From contig NZ_PYAV01000004.1 in the NCBI RefSeq assembly GCF_003014715.1, positions 62,001-126,000 on the forward strand: a DNA stretch of 64,000 nucleotides. The letters are read 5' to 3'. Origin of the DNA: Salsuginibacillus halophilus. Lineage in GTDB: Bacteria > Bacillota > Bacilli > Bacillales > Marinococcaceae. The notes under the pieces were generated by a model, which did not search any database, was not told the DNA's origin, and saw nothing but the letters and a program-made list of their open reading frames with translations. Numbering within the stretch: the stretch's first letter is position 1; the number at the start of each line of letters is the position of its first letter. Of this stretch, positions 60,667 to 64,000 are shown piece by piece. A program made the position numbers and the translations under genes.

Positions 60667-62019
60667 TTAATATAAGTGATCAGCCATGGCTTCGCGAAAG
60701 CCGAACAAGTAAGTGAAGAGAAATCCGAACACGTACGCTGCGGCTAAGCCGGTGAGAAACTGGACGTACATGCCGTCGTCAATTAACGGAAGCAATGAGA
60801 TGCCTGAAACGCCAATACTTGTAGCAGCTGTACCGAGTACAGCTTGTACAGCACCGCCGCAGGCAGCGCCGAGACATGCTGTGAAAAACGGGCGGCCAAG
60901 CGGCAGTGTCACCCCGTAAGCAAGCGGCTCACCGATCCCGAGCACCCCGACAGGCAACGCTCCTTTAATGGTTGTGCGCAGCTTTTGGTGATTCGTTTTG
61001 ATAAAAATGGCACCGGCCGCTCCGACCTGCCCCGCACCCGCCATAGCAAGTATCGGCAGAAGCGGCGTAGCGCCAGCTGTTTGGATGAATTCCAAATGTA
61101 CAGGCGTGAGCCCGTGGTGCATACCGACGACAATAAACGGAAGGAAAGCACCAGCAAGTACTGCGCCTGCAAGAGCACCCCCGATGGTTAAAACCTGCTC
61201 AATAAACTGCGTTGTCCAGTGACTAATCAACGCACCTGCTGGATGTAAAATCGTAAAGGTGACGCCGCTTACGAGAAGCACAGTAACAACGGGGGTGAAA
61301 ATAATATCTACTGCCGGTGGTATCATACGGCGGACGAGGCGCTCAACTTGAGCCATCACCCACGCTGCGAAAATGATGGCTAAAATGCCGCCGGTATCCG
61401 GTATGAAGTTTTCCCCGTACAAAGCAAAGCTTTCAAGGTCCGGGTGAATAATAATTGCGCCGGCAATTGCGCCAAAGGCAGGGGTTCCGCCAAACTCACC
61501 TGCAGCACACCAGCCGACGAGGACACCCAGGAAAGCAAAAATGGCTCCGCCTGCTAAAAGAAACATGGCAAGCCAGGTGGTATCCGGGTCAACTCCGGCA
61601 TTCGCTGCAGAATTTGCGATACCGCTAATCAAGCCGGAAGCGATTAGGGCAGGCATTAGTGGGATGAAGATATTACCAATCGACTTTAAAAATCTTTTCA
61701 CCCCGGTTTGTTCATTAGCTGGAAATGTTTTTTCAGTATCACGGGCTTCGCTTGCAATTGTACGAGTTTTGAGGCCGCTTTGAGCTGCAAGTTCATCAGC
61801 AAGTGGCTTCGACATTTTTGAACCGACGACAATTTGGATCATTTGTCCTTCAATGACCCCCATGACTTCGTCGCTGCTTGTTAAACTGTCCCAGTTAACG
61901 AAATCAGTATTATAAACAAAGGCATGAATACGTGTCATGCAGTGGGTAATCGACTGCACGTTAGCAGGACCACCGAGTGAGGATAATAAATGATGAGCAA
62001 GCTGTGGTGTCGTTTCCAT
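60667..62019 (-). CDS. murP: PTS EIIBC component for MurNAc or MurNAc-disaccharide (MurP)
   Basis: About 450 residues from ATG 62019 (GAGGAGG upstream); the frame goes on to 62136 inside murR but is not credible there. An EIIB domain with phosphorylated Cys in SITHCMTRIHAFV is followed by an EIIC membrane domain of about ten segments with HHGLTPVHLEFIQ and GIGEPLAYGVTLPLG. No EIIA domain, so it borrows one, as MurP does. Neighbouring MurR and MupG make a MurNAc-peptidoglycan recycling substrate likely. Confidence 0.9.
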   Translation of the reverse strand: METTPQLAHHLLSSLGGPANVQSITHCMTRIHAFVYNTDFVNWDSLTSSDEVMGVIEGQMIQIVVGSKMSKPLADELAAQSGLKTRTIASEARDTEKTFPANEQTGVKRFLKSIGNIFIPLMPALIASGLISGIANSAANAGVDPDTTWLAMFLLAGGAIFAFLGVLVGWCAAGEFGGTPAFGAIAGAIIIHPDLESFALYGENFIPDTGGILAIIFAAWVMAQVERLVRRMIPPAVDIIFTPVVTVLLVSGVTFTILHPAGALISHWTTQFIEQVLTIGGALAGAVLAGAFLPFIVVGMHHGLTPVHLEFIQTAGATPLLPILAMAGAGQVGAAGAIFIKTNHQKLRTTIKGALPVGVLGIGEPLAYGVTLPLGRPFFTACLGAACGGAVQAVLGTAATSIGVSGISLLPLIDDGMYVQFLTGLAAAYVFGFLFTYLFGFREAMADHLY

Positions 62020-62041
62020 ATCCAACGGATCCTCCTCGGAG

Positions 62042-62896
62042 TTACTTGCGTCTTTCGTCTGCTTTTTCTTTCGCGTCGCCGAATGCATCAAGCAGATCAG
62101 AACCGAAGGCTCTAAAAATAGATACGTAGAGTGCATCGATCAAATTGAGTTGAATGGTGCGCGAAGCGATACTGCCGATTCGGTTTTCAAATTCAACATC
62201 CGGCATGGGAAGGACATAATCTGCCGCCCGGTAAAGTGGCGTTGTTTCTAAGCGTGTGATCGCAACAACGGTGATGCCGCGCTCTTTCGCGTACTCGGCA
62301 ACTTTCACGACTTCATGTGTGCGGCCGGAGGTGCTTAAACAAAATACGACTGATGGGGTTTCCATTAAACGTAAAAGCGGCAGCATATAATGGTAATCGG
62401 CGGAAGCGGTTGCGTGATAGCCGAGCCGCATAAACTTATACTCGCCGTCCACCGCTGGGGAGTAAGCACCGCCAACACCGAAAAAGGCGACGGAGCGGGT
62501 GTTTTTAAGTGCCTCAACGACTTGTTCAAATTCAACATACCCCACAGTCTTAGGGGTCATATCGAGCCCCATCCGGTTAAGGGTGCTTACTTTTTGCAGC
62601 AATGTGTAGGAGCTGTCATTTGATTCTAAGAGCGATGTGCTGTTGATGGCTGGTTCGCCGTGGGAGAACTCTTGGGCGAGGGCAACTTTCAGCATGCGGA
62701 AGCTTTCCATCCCAATTCGTTTACAAAATCGGATGATACTGGATTCGCTAGCATTTGCTTCAGCGGCGAGCTGCTTTGTTGTCATGGTCGGTACAAATTC
62801 CCCGTTGTTTAAAATGTAATCCGCAACTTTTCGTTCTGCTTGGGTAAATTCGTCCCATGAATTTCGGATTTTCGCGACGATGACAGTATCCACCAT
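62042..62896 (-). CDS. murR: RpiR-family regulator with SIS domain (MurR-like)
   Basis: About 284 residues from ATG 62896 (CCGGAGGC upstream); the 7 earlier codons lack support. An N-terminal HTH_6 (MTTKQLAAEANASESSIIRFCKRIGM) is followed by a SIS sugar-phosphate-binding domain (FFGVGGAYSPAVDGEYKFMRLGY, CLSTSGRTHEVVKVAEYAKERG). MurR senses MurNAc-6-phosphate and controls the genes that follow, with murP 22 bases downstream. No murQ etherase gene is adjacent. Confidence 0.9.
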   Translation of the reverse strand: MVDTVIVAKIRNSWDEFTQAERKVADYILNNGEFVPTMTTKQLAAEANASESSIIRFCKRIGMESFRMLKVALAQEFSHGEPAINSTSLLESNDSSYTLLQKVSTLNRMGLDMTPKTVGYVEFEQVVEALKNTRSVAFFGVGGAYSPAVDGEYKFMRLGYHATASADYHYMLPLLRLMETPSVVFCLSTSGRTHEVVKVAEYAKERGITVVAITRLETTPLYRAADYVLPMPDVEFENRIGSIASRTIQLNLIDALYVSIFRAFGSDLLDAFGDAKEKADERRK

Positions 62897-63062
62897 AATA
62901 AGCCTCCGGTTCTTCAAATAAATTCATTTACTTTATATTATCGAGCATCAGCCTGTTGCTTGGCAAGGCGGTATCATCGACAACCTAGTTTGCTTGTCTT
63001 ATCATGAAATTAGCATTAAATATATAAGGTATCAAATGGTTGTTTAAGAAGGGAAGGATTAG

Positions 63063-63866
63063 GTGGCTAAGCCGAGGATACTCGATTTTCGTGAAGATGT
63101 TACAAATGTTCTTGAAGGTGTATATTTAGCTGGTACCACAATGTTTATGGCAGAAGTGCCACTTGTGTCATGCAGGTGTCACCTGTTGGGAGCTTTCGAT
63201 CAAGCCAATCCGCTTGTAGAAACGGTACGGGGGATTGAAAATGCAACGTTTGATCGGGCAAGCGCTTCACCGCTTGGTCAGTTTTATGATATGTATCAAC
63301 CGGAAACACTTGCAGAGGCGCTCGGTTTAACTGAAGATGAAGCGACAGAAGAGCTGAAGCGTTCGCCGGTAGGGGCTTTAGCACCTGCACCATGGGATGC
63401 TGGCCCTGTCTTGAAGCGAAGTGGAAAAAAGCGCAGCTCCTCAAAACGACAAAGCAGCCGGCTGCGGTCTACAGACGGTTCGCTCTATTACGGCCCTGCA
63501 GGCGAGACGTTTATTCAAAAACAGATTGATAAGCTGACGGCGCTGCAAACGCATGCCGCGGTAAACGGGAGTGAACCGGGAGCGGACTTTGATTTTATTC
63601 ATGGCAGTTTACTGCTTACAGAACAATCACACAGTATTTGGATTTCTAAAGGGCACTTAGCGCTTGCTGTGTTAGCCGCCGCAGGCTATGAAACAGTGCC
63701 TGTCGTTTTTGGGGATAAACACCACCCGCATGTGATCCGTCGTGAAGATGCACCGTTTTGGGCGCTCGTTCAGCGTAAAATATTCACGCAGGTACAAGCA
63801 CGCCGGATTTTTGATCAAGTGCTTGGCGCACGTATGAGCGATCCTGGTGAAGCCTATATTCATTAA
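63063..63866 (+). CDS. Hypothetical protein, unrecognised family
   Basis: A 267-residue soluble protein, start GTG 63063 with GAAGGA upstream. I do not recognise a family. The N-terminal part (residues 1-115) has a Cys pair VSCRCHLLG; a basic Ser/Lys/Arg-rich linker (KRSGKKRSSSKRQSSRLRS) spans about 120-138; the C-terminal part is mixed alpha/beta with many His (FGDKHHPHVIRRED). It has no signal peptide or membrane helix. It is divergent from murR across 166 bases and convergent with the PilZ-like gene, 4 bases away. Confidence 0.75.
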   Translation: MAKPRILDFREDVTNVLEGVYLAGTTMFMAEVPLVSCRCHLLGAFDQANPLVETVRGIENATFDRASASPLGQFYDMYQPETLAEALGLTEDEATEELKRSPVGALAPAPWDAGPVLKRSGKKRSSSKRQSSRLRSTDGSLYYGPAGETFIQKQIDKLTALQTHAAVNGSEPGADFDFIHGSLLLTEQSHSIWISKGHLALAVLAAAGYETVPVVFGDKHHPHVIRREDAPFWALVQRKIFTQVQARRIFDQVLGARMSDPGEAYIH

Positions 63867-63870
63867 AGGA

Positions 63871-64000
63871 TTACTGCCCCGCAGCGGAACGCCGGAAAGC
63901 CGCCTGTTGCTCAAACACATATTGAATGATTTGCTGACGGTCAGCATCACGGATGGTGCTGAACTCTATTGTAAATATTTCGTTTTCAAAGGCACTTTTT
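63871..64000 (-). CDS. C-terminal end of a PilZ-domain-like protein (partial)
   Basis: The minus strand carries the last 42 codons of a gene that starts beyond the window, with TAA at 63871-63873. The sequence (IEFSTIRDADRQQIIQYVFE then QQAAFRRSAAGQ) has the pattern of the end of bacillar PilZ/YpfA-type flagellar brake proteins, which bind cyclic di-GMP. Only the tail is visible, and the RxxxR and DxSxxG ligand motifs would be outside, so the call rests on this short match and on memory of the family. Confidence 0.6.
   Translation of the reverse strand, partial: KSAFENEIFTIEFSTIRDADRQQIIQYVFEQQAAFRRSAAGQ

Noticed and set aside
62020-62136. N-terminal extension of murP into murR
   Set aside because: ATG 62019 has GAGGAGG upstream and begins the EIIB domain at the usual place.

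Overview
The window reads as chromosomal DNA of a halophilic or haloalkaliphilic member of the Bacillaceae. The reasons are strongly acidic proteins, AGGAGG-type ribosome binding sites, sigma-A-like promoters, candidate CcpA cre sites, Zur boxes close to the Bacillus consensus, and Bacillus-type families (SleB-like hydrolase, SLH surface proteins, MurR/MurP/MupG, COG0523 GTPase, NhaC, TRAP and Na+ symporters). No rRNA, tRNA, CRISPR array or intact transposase gene was seen.

Layout. 1-2.0 kb: end of an SDR dehydrogenase and an acyl-CoA ligase. 2.2-7.1 kb: an SLH protein, an SRAP protein, a MarR/azoreductase pair and a nitrilase-family hydrolase. 7.18-7.54 kb: a 21-bp-period minisatellite. 7.7-14.7 kb: a GltS-like symporter, a FadR/GntR regulator and an operon of alpha/beta hydrolase, DUF6282 protein, GlcD and GlcF; all three units carry the same 19-bp operator, and two also have cre-like sites. 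14.9-18.9 kb: a cell-wall hydrolase, HisC and NhaC. 18.9-24.5 kb: a 2-oxoacid dehydrogenase operon (E1a, E1b, E2, E3) followed by an esterase. E2 lacks its catalytic His and E3 lacks the NAD-binding glycines.

25.2-40.6 kb is a 4-hydroxyphenylacetate (homoprotocatechuate) catabolic island: HpaF and two FAH-family enzymes leftward, a GntR and a LysR regulator, then HpaE, HpaB, HpaD, HpaC, an FAD synthetase lacking the riboflavin kinase motif, a DapA-like aldolase and a TRAP transporter. An 18-bp palindrome recurs at the GntR gene, the leftward fah-hpaF operon and the aldolase gene, suggesting one local regulon. The aldolase may stand in for HpaI.

41.3-64 kb: a SEC-C/TPR protein, an Mrr-like membrane nuclease, a second acyl-CoA ligase, an SLH glucosaminidase, a cold-shock protein, a phosphodiester glycosidase, a Zur-type divergent pair, an MCP, a universal stress protein, a SulP transporter with a terminator in its leader, a UvrD-like helicase, the MurNAc recycling genes murR-murP-mupG, an unknown protein and the end of a PilZ-like gene.

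The most unusual structure is a family of about 550-bp non-coding elements, five copies between 24.5 and 46.3 kb, all in intergenic DNA and in the same orientation. They have imperfect terminal inverted repeats. The best copy is flanked by an exact 23-bp duplication of a whole terminator hairpin, and another by a diverged hairpin duplication. This suggests a MITE-like element that targets terminators.
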